Source of the DNA: Welwitschia mirabilis
Taxonomy: Eukaryota; Gnetophyta; Gnetopsida; Welwitschiales
Length of the DNA: 64,000 nucleotides
Reading direction: 5' to 3'
Assembly (NCBI GenBank): GCA_051453625.1
Contig: JBOZIK010000001.1
Location: 182,465,677-182,529,676 of the forward strand
Each line of letters starts with the position of its first letter. The stretch's first letter is position 1. The notes beneath the pieces were generated by a model. It made no database searches. It was given only the letters and a program-made list of their open reading frames with translations, and was not told where the DNA came from. This document shows, in pieces, positions 47,126 through 59,539 of this stretch. A program made the position numbers and the translations under genes.

Positions 47126-48213
47126 TATTAGGACCAGCTATCCTAAAGGAGAGGGGTAAATAGGATATCTAAGGTATATTTTGTAATTTAAAACTTTAAC
47201 AATTAAGTTACACTAAAAACTATAAACTGCATTACTAAATATCTAGTGCTGATCCAATTTAGATAATAATTAATTCCACTTGCAATGAATATGAATACTT
47301 CAGTACAAAAATTAAACACATGAGTTTAAAAAATAAGCATGTTTTTCTTTATTGCAAATGTATACTTTAACCAAACTTCCTCAAAACTTTATGGTATTAC
47401 TTCATGAATACAAACAGGATTTTTTGAAAATCCTTAGATAAAGGAACAAGTTTAATCATCTTGTTTACAATCACAATAGTGAGCAAAAATATTAATATTA
47501 AAGAGAAAGTACAATTGAGAATGAAATGGGAGCTATAGAAATAATATATCTTAGTACAATATTCTATCTTTTCTTCAAAAGAGAGAAGAGAAGACATTCA
47601 TTAGGAATTACATCATCCATTTATACCTTCGAAAATATATGTCATGTTAATTATAATAGATCATAATTCCATTGCTAGAATCTTTCAAACAGTTATTTAA
47701 CATTTCTGGGAGAGTTTCCAATGGATATTAATGATCTTTAATTATTATATTTTTATTATCAGTAGTTTGGTGATTAATATTTTAAAGTATCAATAAAAAT
47801 CTAATCAATTATTCTATAGTAGCTAATCAACCACTAGAAATGTTGATTGACTAGTTATGATATATTTGAGATTTAACCATGTGTGGTTGACTCCTTATGT
47901 AATCTAGTCGATCCTTAGGAAGAAAAATCTTATCTAGTTAACCACTTTTAACTTAATTCCTTACAACATGTGTTCTAGTTTTTGGATAATTTTGATCAAT
48001 TTTTGAACCTTTACCAACCTCTTTATATAACCCTACACACATATCAATTCCAACTTATTCACTCTATACTTTACTTATCTAGTATAATGTCCTTTACTTT
48101 TAGCTTTAAGGAATGTATTTTTATCCTATAATAAGTGACATGATATAGTAAAATAAGATAATATTTGTCTTATTATCAATTGACAACCTAAAAGATATAA
48201 TAGAATCTTAAGA
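47126..48213 (-). repeat. Copia-2 LTR (about 1.09 kb)
   Basis: The left border TATTAGGA (reverse complement TCCTAATA) and the right border near AGAATCTTAAGA correspond to the Copia-1 LTR ends. The interior around 47,830-47,960 has GGTTGACTCC and TAGTCGATCC phrases like those of Copia-1. Confidence 0.65.
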
Positions 48214-51200
48214 GTATAGTAACTATAGCATGAAGTCTTGAATCACTAAAATTTCTTTCCTATATTTCTTCTAGCCTTTTATTACACTCTTCATTCCACC
48301 CCATACCTTCTTAATTCATAATTTATTATTTTATAAGACATCTTATAATAATTTATCATATTTAAAATATGTACTCTATTATGGTGAAATAAACTCTCAG
48401 CACTCTTGAAAAGCATAAAATAAAGAAGGAACAAGTGAAGAAGTTAATTAACATCATGTAGATTACCCAAACAATGTGGCTCAACTTAAAGAAAAAAAGG
48501 TACTATATGATTAATACTATATTATAAATCTAGTTTAATGCATTTTCTTATTTGCTTGGTATCTCCATTTGCAACGTATTACATATAGATATAATCATAT
48601 ATTGATAATTCTACTTTAACTCCTCTACTCTAGTAGATGTAATATTTCTAATAAAACACAATAAGAAGATGGTACTAGGTTTTCTTATGGCATTTATCTA
48701 TTGTAATTTGAAGTAAGAATTTTTTAGTACAATGTTGAAATTATATTTTCTATAGAATATTTCATTATTTTCTTTTATAGCCATCAAACCTGTTTCATGA
48801 CTAGAAAAAATTCATAAAAGTAAAGAAATTAATGTTTATATAATATAATATAATATTATTATAAATAATAATTTATTTATAATAAAACTTTATTAAAAAA
48901 ATTATTTCATCATAAGATTAATATTACATAACATTATTATTTGGTTGGGTAAGTGATTTATTTATGAATTTCCTACCTAAGTCTTAGATTTAAGCTGGTG
49001 TACATAAAAGGTTTTATGAAACTTTATCTATTCTTCTTGATTGGATGAATTTTGATTAATTAATTTTATTTAGAAATATCTTCATCTTATAATGTTTTAC
49101 TAGGTAGAATAGATCACATTGTTTGAATGTGAAATGTAAGATGCCTTATAGTGTTTCATTGATGAAGTTAATAATTATTTCAATGTTAATGATATTAACT
49201 TATTAATATTACCTATTCATTCATGAGAGATTAACACCTTATATGGAGTTCTAAGGGATGTGATCCTTTTGAAGTAAATGATAGCTTAATATGTCTTAGT
49301 AACATGTGTGTTAGAGTGAATATTATAAATAATAAAGCTAATTTATTTTTACCCATATCACTAGCTTTGGTAATATATCCATCATAAAGAAATATTATAT
49401 GACAGTTATGACACATTTCTTATCATTTAAAAAATAAACTTTAAATGTATTTAGACATACTAATAAAAAAAGAGATGAAGTTAATATCTATGGTAAACTC
49501 AACTTCATTAATAGTAGTGCTAATCTTAAAATAATTAATATTCCTACCATCTTCCTAATATTTTCCTAAAACCAGAATTTTAATTTCACTCAGTGCTAGT
49601 TACTTTACATTTTTGCATTCATAAGATGTACTACTCCTAATGGACTAAGAACTTCAAAAAAAGAGTTACAAATTATGATTTGTAGGGGAAGAAAAAGGTA
49701 AAATGCTTTGTACCAAATCCACATCATGCCCAATAATTAGAAAGGTATATTGTGTTAAGATAAGAGGCTATCATAGAGCTTTAAAGGCTTTAGAGATTAG
49801 TTATTTGTTAAAATTCAAAAAAAGTTATAAAATTTGGGGATTTTATTTAATTTTGTATAATAATAAAATGTTAATTTTTACCCTTAAATTTTATTATATT
49901 TTATGAGGTATTTTTCTTTTATCATTGAGAATCATATAAACTAACTAAAAGTGCTAAAAAATAGGAGATTATTTTTACTGAATGACCTAACAAAAGGAAA
50001 ATTTACATAATAATATGCTTAAAAAATGAAAATTGTATAATCACATCACAACCTTAATCATTATTCATGTTGTTAACATGTAAAAAGTAAAATCTTAATT
50101 AAGTTAATTGGTTAATTTATCTTAATGAAAGATATTAGTATAATGGATTTTATCATAAAAACATGTCTTTTATTGATTTTCTATAATAATCATAACTTAT
50201 CATTTTCCCATAACATTTCAAGATAAATATTGTACTTTGAATGACATGTTTAAAATTGAACATAATCTAGTTTAAAATGCTGATGCCACCATTTAGGTTA
50301 CCCGGTGTTGTCAGTCTTCAAGAGTAAAGCACTTTAATTCTTATGTTTCTAACTTTTCATGCAAAATTTAATCAAATGGAGTTATGGATTTAATCTAATT
50401 TCATTTTGTAAACAACTTACATCTTTGATAACATGTGGTGGTAATAATGCTCACACACACTAGTGACATGTGACATTACTAAGTAGGATGAAGGTGGAGA
50501 CAAATAATCATAACAGTGATTAATAGAAGTAGCAGCATGTAGGAGTGAAGTATTAGCCTCATCATGATTCTCTCTACCTAATGAAAGATGACAAATATCC
50601 TACCAGATGCCATAATTTCATAATTGTTTATATAATGCTACAAGAGAAAGGATTGTAACCATTCCTTACCTCCATTCTTACCTATAAAAGAATAGGAAGT
50701 TCATCATTGTAACCTCCTTCATTTTGGAACAAGAATAGTATCTTTGAAGGCTCAAGTTATGATGGTCTTCTAAGTGCTTATTTGGGGAGTGAGCTTTATT
50801 TCAAGGATAGCTTAGGAATTTCTTTTAGATTTCTTATATCTTTGATGTAATGTGCCTTTAATTTATTTAATGCATAAGAGTTATTTTTGTTTTAATTACT
50901 AGTCATGAATCACTTTGTACTAAGAATTCTTAAGTAACAACATAACTATCAAGATTCTTTTATCAACAAAGTGACTTCATTAGTTATTAATTTAATTCTT
51001 AATAATTTCATGAATCTTAAGTATTTAAGGTCCTTACTTTCAATTTTTATTACAAGGTTGTGAAGGATTAGTGATTTCTAAATTCACCAACATTCATGTG
51101 ATAGATGAGATTGTGTTATGATATTAGAGTGAAGGATTGCCTATAAATAAGTCAATAAAGCCTTACAACTTACTTGATTCCCATTTCTCTGAATAAAGTT

Positions 51201-52640
51201 TCAAAATCAAAATTCTCAACTTTCTCCTTTTTTCATTTAATTTATAACTTGCAATTAAGAAATATTTTATCTTAATTCTAAAAACTAATCCCAATTATCC
51301 TTGTGAAATCATGATACTAAGTTTTAACTTGGTTTTAAATCTATTAATTTACTAAAAACAAATCGATATTTGGCATTATTTCCTAGGTTAATGACATGTT
51401 AGCTTCTTATAAAGAGTATGAACTTTTCTTTCTTATAGGTTTTTTTAGTTTGTTTTTATTTTTCCAATGGTAGAAACTAGTCCACTCCAATAATATCCAA
51501 ATTAGTCCTATTTGTCTTTCTTTGTGTGTTTGTTCATCTTTTCCTTCTTGTAGTTAGTGCTAGTTATTTCCACTGATACTTAAACTTTCTAGTTTTGAGT
51601 TTTCCTTAGCTTTTCTTTATTCTAACTTGATTTGAATGTAGATATAATAAGTTTTGTTGGTTATAACTATAATGTGAAAAACTTAAAAAATTAAATTTTT
51701 TTAATTTACATGCTTTCTTTTACTTTCTGTGATTTGATTATTTATTTTTAATTTTGTTACAAATTCACTATTACAAACATTAAAAACCTAAAAAATATTC
51801 TGATTTTTTAATCATTGGATTCATGTATAATACTAATTTTTGCTATTGTTTCATTTTTCTATGAATCAAAGACATTAATTGCTACATAAGAGTTGTGCGA
51901 ACCTCTATGAGTTGTTTACAACTAAATCTTACAAATAAATGACACTACCACCTTCCTTGATTGGTGCCACTAGCTATCTTGTCTAGAAAACCCTAAACTT
52001 TTATCTAAGACTTTTGTGAAAACTTGGAAATCCTTTTGTGTTTTAGGCTCTATACAAAATCTTCCTAAAACATGTTTAAAACCTATTTTAAACCTTACAT
52101 GCCTTGGATCTATGAGGAGTTAGAAATATTAATTATGAATTCCTTTAACAAAATGGACCCTTTTTTAGTAGAGAAATCCATAGTAAAGCCAACCACATAA
52201 TTACATCCAAAGGGAAAAAGAATTCACCTCTCAAAAAAATCCAAATAACAATCAAAGGGAATAATCCATCTTATCATAAAAACAACAAAAACTAAATAGT
52301 TCATTTAATTTCTAATTTTTGTTTAATGGACCTTTGTCAAACTAGGATATAATATATCAATTAACTATATCCTACCTTACCTAAGATGTGGTTAAAGCCC
52401 AAGATAATACAACCAATAAATAACCTAAATAAACCCTTAATGATTACCTTCAATTACAATGCTTAGAAACATCTTCATTTATAGTTCAACTAATCATAAA
52501 CTAAGGGTTAAAATTAAAGAATTCTACCATCTAGATTTTTCCTCACTTTCATAGTTTAGAATATAAGGATTCATACCTACACCTTAAGGAATCCAAGTAC
52601 ATATTATTAATCACACCTCAATATCCAAATGTATTTTAGG
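48214..52640. other. AT-rich interval with an LTR-like promoter region
   Basis: No gene recognised. CCTATAAAAGAATAGG at 50,681-50,696 is a good TATA box, followed by leader-like sequence. With a TGATGCC-type start near 50,280 it may be the 5' LTR of element B, but I found no partner copy, LTR end or primer-binding site. The open frames at 49,231-49,416 and 49,703-49,906 show no family likeness. Confidence 0.35.
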
Positions 52641-52649
52641 CTAACTCTA

Positions 52650-53200
52650 TTTCCTTTTTCCTTAAAGATAAGGTAAAATCATGACCCTACATCCTCAAGT
52701 TTGTTTTTGTTATAACGTATCTAATATAAATAAGATATTCATATCAAAATATTTTCTTGATTATAAGATGAATACCTTGAGAAAAGAAATAATGAACTAT
52801 TAGTAAAAGGATCATGAGACCTTTTTCCAAGTCCTAGAAGGATCTAAGAACTTATTTCAAAAATGTCTCCAACATGGATTTGAGCTAGGGATAAAAATAA
52901 GTTTCTTTTATGATAAGTTATCCATGAATAATAGACAACTAGTTGAAATGATAAATAAGGAAATATTTTTATCACATCCTTAGAAAAAGTTTAGGATTAT
53001 GTTAAAACTATAGCTGAGAGTTTTAAAAATTGTGATAAATAAAATGAACAATCTAGATCTCATCACCCTATTATGTCCACTAGTATGTTTAAAGTACTTA
53101 AAAATTTTAAAGTTAATAATGGAATAAATCAATTAGAATGAAGACTGAAATATCTAACTGCCTCAATATTACCTTTACCTTTGGTTACTAAGCCTAAATA
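52650..53200 (+). pseudogene. Gag relic of element B
   Basis: The frames carry LKDKVKS*PYIL (about 52,660-52,695), in the place of the 'L-K/R-D/G-K/R-A-K-x-W-L' motif of gypsy gag, with the stop on the Trp. Then come DLFPSPRRI-type wording and, after a shift, DYVKTIAESFKNCDK near 52,990-53,035, the same helix as WDFLETIVESFKNWEK in element A. Many stops. Confidence rests on the two shared blocks and the distance to the protease. Confidence 0.6.
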
Positions 53201-53256
53201 CTAAATTATCCATGTGAATACCCATGAAATAATTATGTATCCATTCATTCCTTTAT

Positions 53257-53715
53257 TTTAGAACATAGTAAATCAATAATTTTAGGTGATAGGATACTAG
53301 TAACAAAACCAAAAAGGTAACCCCTATTCTAATACCTACAATAATAGGTAAAGGAATCATCCCAACATTTCCTGGAAATAGAATAATTCATATAGTAAAA
53401 AAAAAAAAAAATTAAAACATCATTTTTCATTATNNNNNNNNNNNNNNNNNNNNNNNNNNNNNNNNNNNNNNNNNNNNNNNNNNNNNNNNNNNNNNNNNNN
53501 NNNNNNNNNNNNNNNNNNNNNNNNNNNNNNNNNTTTAGAACATAGTAAATCAATAATTTTATGTGATAGGACACTAGTAGCAAAACCAAAAAGGTAACCC
53601 CTATTCTAATACTTACAATCCTAGGTAAAGGAATCATCCCAACTTTTCTTGGAAATAGAATAATTCATATAGTTAAAATAAATAAATAATTAAAACACCA
53701 TTTTTCATTATCATC
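53257..53715 (+). repeat. Duplicated ~180 bp flanking a 100-N gap
   Basis: The copy 53,257-53,433 ends at the gap 53,434-53,533 and the copy 53,534-53,715 begins right after it. Both run from TTTAGAACATAGTAAATC to CATTTTTCATTAT with a few substitutions. Confidence 0.9.
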
Positions 53716-54449
53716 CTTCCATCCATTTCCATCTTCATCCATTTCATTTAAGAAATCCATAATGAAATTCATGAAAACCTAACTCAAAATAAATTATAAC
53801 CATGAAATAACCCTTAAGCAACTTTTCTCCTTATTTAAAAATGTCTAATAAATTACTCAAATCATTTCATAAGTTTTTCAATAAGTCCAATAAACCCAAA
53901 CTTATATTTTCTCTACCTTAAATCAAATAGCTCTAAGAAAATTCCCTATAAGTTTTGAAATAAATCTAAAAGGAGTTAGGTTCATTAAAGAAGGGTTAAG
54001 CTAATTAAAATAAACTAAGGTCATTTACTTTTAAATTCATATAGATATTAATTAAGGTATAAATTAGAGTCAATCTAAAGATGAATGGAAGGAAAAAGTA
54101 AAAGACACAAAGTCTTACAAAGAATCGCGACTATTTTCTCCAATCTTTTAATAAAGAAAAGGTAAAATACTTAGAGAAATGTTTGCCCATCTACAAAGAG
54201 CCTTTATCTTTTCCCCAATATTTTAAGAAGATAAACATTAAAAAATAATAGTTAGAGGTCTTAAAAAATTTTAAAGAAATCAAAATTAACATGCCTCTTC
54301 TAGAAGTAATTAAAAATGTTCCCTCATATATAGAGTTACTTAAGGATATGCACATCATGAAGAGACATATGAACATAAAGAATAAAGTCTTTTTAATCCA
54401 ACAGATAAACATGATTATCCAAAACTAATTTTTACCTAAGTATAAAGTA

Positions 54450-54860
54450 TGTAATTGTTGAATGATAGTTACTACAATCAGAGATGAAAATATTAATCAT
54501 ATTAGATCTAGGATTAAGTGTTAATATTATACATCATTATGTCTACAATAAACTTAGCTTATATAATCTTAGTAGAACTAAAATTCAATTACAAATGACT
54601 GATAACTTTTTGAATTCAGCATTAGGAATAGTCAAGGATACAATAGTTTAAGTAAATAACTATTGTTTCTTAGTAAAATTTATAGTTTTAGAAATGGATA
54701 CAATAAAACAAAACTTGATACCAATCATTTTAGGAAGACCTTTATGTGCAAAATTTAATGCCCTTGTTAACTGTATAAATCATCAAATAAAAATATGATT
54801 TGACAACATGACATTAAACTTAAATATTTTTAACACGATGAAAATACCATGCAATCCTAA
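54450..54860 (+). pseudogene. Aspartic protease relic of element B
   Basis: It reads LNSALGIVKDTIV*VNNYCF, LVKFIVLEMDTIKQNL, then IPIILGRPLCAKFNALVNCI and FDNMTLNLNIFNTMKIPC (54,610-54,860). This is the C-terminal half of the plant gypsy protease, with the diagnostic I-I-L-G-R-P and the F/L-N-I-F end intact. The active-site D-x-G is not visible. Fewer stops than in element A. Confidence 0.78.
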
Positions 54861-55171
54861 AGAGGTTAATTATGTTAAGAAAATTTGTCACTCTAAATGT
54901 TTTTCTCATGAGCTAAATACTTTTATTCATCTTATCTTATCACTTGATTCTCATGAGTCAGGATTTAATAGTTATAATCTTTTTAAGTCTTCTAAATTAA
55001 GTTATCATATAAAATATAGAGTTTTACCTATGGATGATTCTCTCATGAATGTCCCATTATCACTTATTCCATAATGCTTTTAAGCTTTTCTATACATCAA
55101 ATACATTTTCAAAATCATCTCATTAAGTTTACAAACTATCCACCTTGACTATTTAGTTATGATTTTCTAAG
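54861..55171 (+). pseudogene. Post-protease frame of element B, part 1
   Basis: The open frame continues from the protease to a stop at 55,074 and includes HSKCFSHELNTFIHLILSL and YHIKYRVLPMDD. The latter matches YNRVLPLDD in element A at the same place. Function unknown. Confidence 0.5.
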
Positions 55172-55720
55172 TGTTATGATGCTAATTTATAGGTATTTGA
55201 TGGTGTATTTTGGGTACTTTTACAGGACATTCATATAGGATTTAATGAAATATTGATAAAGNNNNNNNNNNNNNNNNNNNNNNNNNNNNNNNNNNNNNNN
55301 NNNNNNNNNNNNNNNNNNNNNNNNNNNNNNNNNNNNNNNNNNNNNNNNNNNNNNNNNNNNNCTGCAGATTTGGAAGAAGGACTTTATGATGCAAAAACCT
55401 GACTTACCTTGAAGAAAGGAGTAAAGGAAGACCATCATCCATACAGTCATCTCCACAACATAGAGGACAATTAAACTATTGATGTCGATAAAACCTATGA
55501 TGCTGACAGTAACACACATAATGGTAGGGTATCATCTACTTAATCATCTAGTGACTAATAGGACAATGACATCAGTAACATGCACAGATAACTCATAGGT
55601 ATATGGTAGCATATGGTCATGTAACCCAAGCAGTTTAGATGGTATCATCCCCTCTATCGTGTGGATGATAGTCGGGATAACAACTGTTTTCACATGTTCA
55701 TTATAAATATTCGTAATAAA
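55172..55720 (+). mobile_element. Partial LTR of element C family inside element B
   Basis: From TGTTATGATGCTAATTTATAGG it aligns with the LTR start at 59,897 (TGTTGCAATGCCAATTTGTGGG) and 60,647. It continues through TTGATGGTGTATTTTGGGTA, CTGACTTACCTTGAAGAAAG and CCCCTCTATCGTGTGGATGATAG, with a 100-N gap (55,262-55,361) in it. The similarity is lost at about 55,720, so the LTR is truncated or diverged; no internal region is attached. Confidence 0.7.
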
Positions 55721-56300
55721 CAATCAATAAAATAGATGAAAATATTCAGTAACTTCTTTAAAAAATGACTAAACTAATGATTAAATCTTTAGGTTCTTTA
55801 GACAACAACAAGAAGAATAAAATNNNNNNNNNNNNNNNNNNNNNNNNNNNNNNNNNNNNNNNNNNNNNNNNNNNNNNNNNNNNNNNNNNNNNNNNNNNNN
55901 NATATTCCTTAAAAATGAGAAAGTGATTCTTGAAGAAGTCCATAACACAACCAATAAAGACATACAAGAGAATCCTAAGTTTAGAATTTTTTTTAAGAGT
56001 GATTAATTACTATATCTAAATTATACTTTAGAGTGATATTAGATACATTAGATGATAAACAATCCATGATGAATGAGCAAATAGTTAAGGGAGAAGAAAA
56101 ACTTAAGTTCCACATAACAAGGAATGAATCCGTAAGAGACATAAATGAAATAGAAAATGGACATATCTTTGAGTTATAATCAACTTACCTATGCAACCTT
56201 ATGAGAATGAATCCTAAGAATATTAACAAAGAAAACAACATTAACCAAGAGTCTTTTCATGATCCATAGTTTAAATAATCTTTTTCTCAATAACCCATTA
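55721..56300. other. Element B interval with a 78-N gap
   Basis: No gene recognised. It includes the gap 55,824-55,901. Short frames on the minus strand that cross the gap are artefacts of the N run. Confidence 0.5.
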
Positions 56301-56309
56301 AAACAATTA

Positions 56310-57010
56310 TATCATTTTCCTCTTTAACGTTAGTCTTGGATCTTGATGATGAAGCTAAATCCTTTACACCTTTGAAATCATCTTCTAATACCATTTTTTA
56401 TAATCATTTACCTTCTCCTATGATTTCCAATTTAGTTTTATCTTCACCCAAAAAAGATTTCTTTCATGAATTATTAAGTAAGTAGGAATAGGCTAAGGGC
56501 TGGAAAATTATTTATTTCAAATTAAAAAATTCTACTGCTAATGTTAATATTCTTCTAATATTGATCAATTCATGCATAAACATTTATCAGGATTCTATCT
56601 CATATTTGAATGTGTTGTATAATTTTAGCTTATCATCCAAACATTGTATTCATTATTTTGAACCTTTATGTGTGCAATATCTTGGGAAATGTCTTGGAAC
56701 ATTTTTAGCCTCTTCATGTGATTTTAGATTATGCTTTTTATTTAGTATAAATTTTTCTTATAGAATAAGTTTGATTTTAAAAGAGTTAATAAAGTTAAAA
56801 ACTTTTATTCTTGATTCCCTTTCATGTCTTAAACCATTAAATCACTTCCACCTATATAATTACCATCTTAAACATTTTCAAGTAGGAAATCCAAAATTTT
56901 AATCATACCATAAAATAAGTCATCACCAACTTAAAATCCATTTTTTATGCCTTTCCATTTTTGTTCCATCTAATAAATTTTACCAATCAACCATTCCTTC
57001 CATCCTTAGA
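56310..57010 (+). pseudogene. Accessory frame of element B, unusually well preserved, function unknown
   Basis: One frame runs for about 190 codons from 56,328 to 56,902 with only two stops, close together near 56,480; it continues past 56,902 after one more stop. Pieces: LDLDDEAKSFTPLKSSSN, SPKKDFFHELLSK, INSCINIYQDSISYLNVL, FEPLCVQYLGKCLG, FRLCFLFSINFSYRISLILK and LKPLNHFHLYNYHLKHFQVG. It is Ser-, Leu- and Phe-rich, with Cys scattered. Element A shows a related piece at 2,620-2,680. A second copy of its 3' part follows the gap at 57,630-57,912 without the 56,902 stop. I cannot assign it to a family. Confidence 0.5.
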
Positions 57011-58462
57011 ATAAACCCTCAATAAGTAATTACTTTGTTATTTCATACTAGGTAATATTTAAGTTTATTTATAATTTTTTAGGGAAATGTTTTTCCTTAT
57101 TTTTAAGTTAACTTATTAAAGTATGTTTTCCAATTGGAAAACATGATTTAACTAAGGTTGAATCTACCTCCATGCTAAGTAAATTATTTTCATAGCATTT
57201 TATGGGAATAAGATTTATCATGATTAGGTTGATGAGTTAGCAATCCTTCTATGTGCATTAAAAATTATTGAATATGAGAAGGATGATTAGAAAGAAAATA
57301 AATATCACCTATCCAAAATCATATTAATTATTGATCATTAAAAATTGGGTTTAGTCAACTACATTGTATCTATAGATATTCATGGGAAATGAAACTCTAA
57401 TGATTTAATTTATGACATGTTCAATTCCATCATGGCTATAGGCCCTTACTAGAAATGCAACACTGACTCCTTCATTTATTAACATGCTTAACTCTATTAA
57501 AAGGAGAGGTCATAATGCTAANNNNNNNNNNNNNNNNNNNNNNNNNNNNNNNNNNNNNNNNNNNNNNNNNNNNNNNNNNNNNNNNNNNNNNNNNNNNNNN
57601 NNNNNNNNNNNNNNNNNNNNNAATAATTGCTTTTTTTTTTTTAGTATCAATTTTTCTTATAGAATAAGTTTGATTTTAAAGGAGTTAATAGAGTTAAAAA
57701 CTTTTATTCTTGATGCCCTTTCATGTCTTAAACCATTAAATCACTTTCACCTATATAATTACCATCTTAAACATTTTCAAGTAGGAAATCCAAAATTTTA
57801 TTCATACCATAAAATAATTCATCACCAACTTAAAATCCATTTTTTATGCCTTTCCATTTTTGATCCATCTAATAAATTTTACCAATCAATCATTCCTTTC
57901 ATCCTCCTATGAGATCTAAGATTAGATGATCTTAGTTGATGGCCTTTAATTAGAATAAACCCTCAATAAGTAATTGCTTTGTTATTTCATACTAGGTAAT
58001 ATTTAAGTTTATTTCTAATTTTAAGAAACGGTTTTCCTTATTTTCAAGCTAACTTATTAAAGTATGTTTTCCAATTATAAAACATGATTTAACTAAGGTT
58101 GAATCTACCTCCATGCTAAGTAAATTATTTTCATAGCATTTTTTGGGGATAAGATTTATCTTGATTAGGTTGATGAGTTAGCAATCTTTTTATGTGCATT
58201 AAAAATTATTGAATATGAGAAGGATGATTACAAAGAAAATAAATATCTCCTATCCAAAATCACATTAATTATTGATCATTAAAAATTGGGTTTAGTCAAC
58301 TACATTGTATCTATAGACATTCATGGGAAATGCAGCTCTAATGATTTAATTTATGACATGTTCAATTCCATCGTGACTATAGGCACTTACTAGAAATGCA
58401 ACACTGACTCCTTCATTTATTAACATGCTTAACTCTATTAAAAGGAGAGGTCATAATGCTAA
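56732..58462 (+). repeat. ~0.8-kb direct duplication flanking a 100-N gap
   Basis: The copies 56,732-57,521 and 57,628-58,462 flank the gap 57,522-57,621. They agree closely from the accessory frame to CATAATGCTAA, apart from scattered substitutions and an insertion of about 40 bp in the right copy (about 57,908-57,950). Confidence 0.92.
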
Positions 58463-59090
58463 ATGCTTCATAAGATTAAAATGCTTAAAACAAGAAAAAA
58501 AACATGATCATAGAAAGGGTAAATTAAAATGGAAAAGATAGAATTAGGATATGCTTATGTTTTTACTTTTCTTTGACTTGTATACTTGGAAATTTTCTTA
58601 AGTAATCTTTGATGGCTTACAATTTTACTTATAGGATATCTTATTTGTATAATACTAAGATACATTTAAAGTTAGAATAAAATGCATAAAAATTTCAATA
58701 AATGTTGTCATCAATTTAGATAGTCTATCTTTTGAATTGGTAGATGTTATTTTTCATTGGGTTTCACATTTTGTATTTTCTAAAAATTACATTTTAGCTT
58801 AAAACATTACATTATTGTATCTTCTAAATATATGTATTATCATTATGTAGTAACCTAATTAACTTATTTTAAAAAGTCTTATATAAAATTTCCTATCTTT
58901 ATAGCTTTGATGATAATGTTTAATTTTTATTGGGGGTATGACATCCATTTTCACAATTTTTTGTTTGAGTTTCATGTGTAATTGTTAAAAATTGATTAAT
59001 AATTTTTTAAAATGTCATATCATTTTCTTACTTGCCATTTTCACTTATTCAAATTTTCCATGTTGATCATGTCTTCATTAATTTTTTACT
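58463..59090. other. Element B 3' non-coding interval
   Basis: AT-rich, no frame. TTATTGGGGGTATGACATCC at 58,929-58,948 is an alternative polypurine tract/LTR start. Confidence 0.4.
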
Positions 59091-59121
59091 AGAGGATAGC
59101 AAAAGTCTAGTTAAAGGGTGT
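59091..59121 (+). promoter_or_regulatory. Polypurine tract of element B
   Basis: AGAGGATAGCAAAAGTC followed by TAGTTAAAGGGTG and TGTATTTGCATGC; compare 6,211-6,250 of element A. Confidence 0.45.
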
Positions 59122-59539
59122 ATTTGCATGCTAAAGTTTACATTTTATGCAAGTATAATTGATTAATTTAGTAGAGGAAGAAATATTAAAATCCATTTTT
59201 TTATCACATATTAATGTTTTCTACCCTTTTTACTATTTTTCATGGTATTTTAAACTTTTATCTAACATTATGAGATTTGTTACTACCTTTTAAAGAATAC
59301 TTCCAAAATTGAAAGAATTCTAGCATACAACACTAGCACCATTGGCTAACACTATTGGGGCTATTGGGTTTTTGAGATAAAACATCATAAACTCATATTT
59401 CTACAATATATCACAAAGTTCAACATAATAATCTTATGGACTAAGTTAGAAATAATCTAGGATAAATCTACAAACTTAATAACTCTTGATAGAATTACAA
59501 CATGACGTGTTGTACTGACATGTATAAAACAAGGATGAG
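59122..59539. other. Presumed LTR or flank after element B
   Basis: No feature recognised. Confidence 0.35.

Larger units (their letters stand above)
45285..48213 (-). mobile_element. Copia-2: truncated Ty1/copia element, same family as Copia-1
   Basis: On the minus strand the 5' LTR (48,213-47,126) is followed by a decayed primer-binding site and a gag relic down to about 45,290, where the element is cut off. Its LTR start, GATTCTATTATATC with CAATTGAT shortly after, aligns with the LTR start of Copia-1 (GATTCTATATTACCAATTGAT). It shares the GGTTGACT/GTCGA phrases. No pol and no second LTR. Confidence 0.72.
52640..59125 (+). mobile_element. Element B: RT-less Ty3/gypsy relic related to element A
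   Basis: In order: gag, protease, a partial LTR of element C as a later insertion (55,172-55,720), an accessory frame, a non-coding block shared with element A, and a polypurine tract (59,091-59,121). The distance between protease and the accessory frame is about 1.4 kb including the inserted LTR, which is too short for RT, RNase H and integrase. Three 100-N gaps and one 78-N gap lie within it, two of them flanked by duplicated sequence. Confidence 0.65.

Noticed and set aside
58929-58948. TTATTGGGGGTATGACATCC as the element B polypurine tract
   Set aside because: Possible, but the site at 59,091-59,121 shares more of its upstream context (AGCAAAAG) with the tract of element A, so it was preferred.
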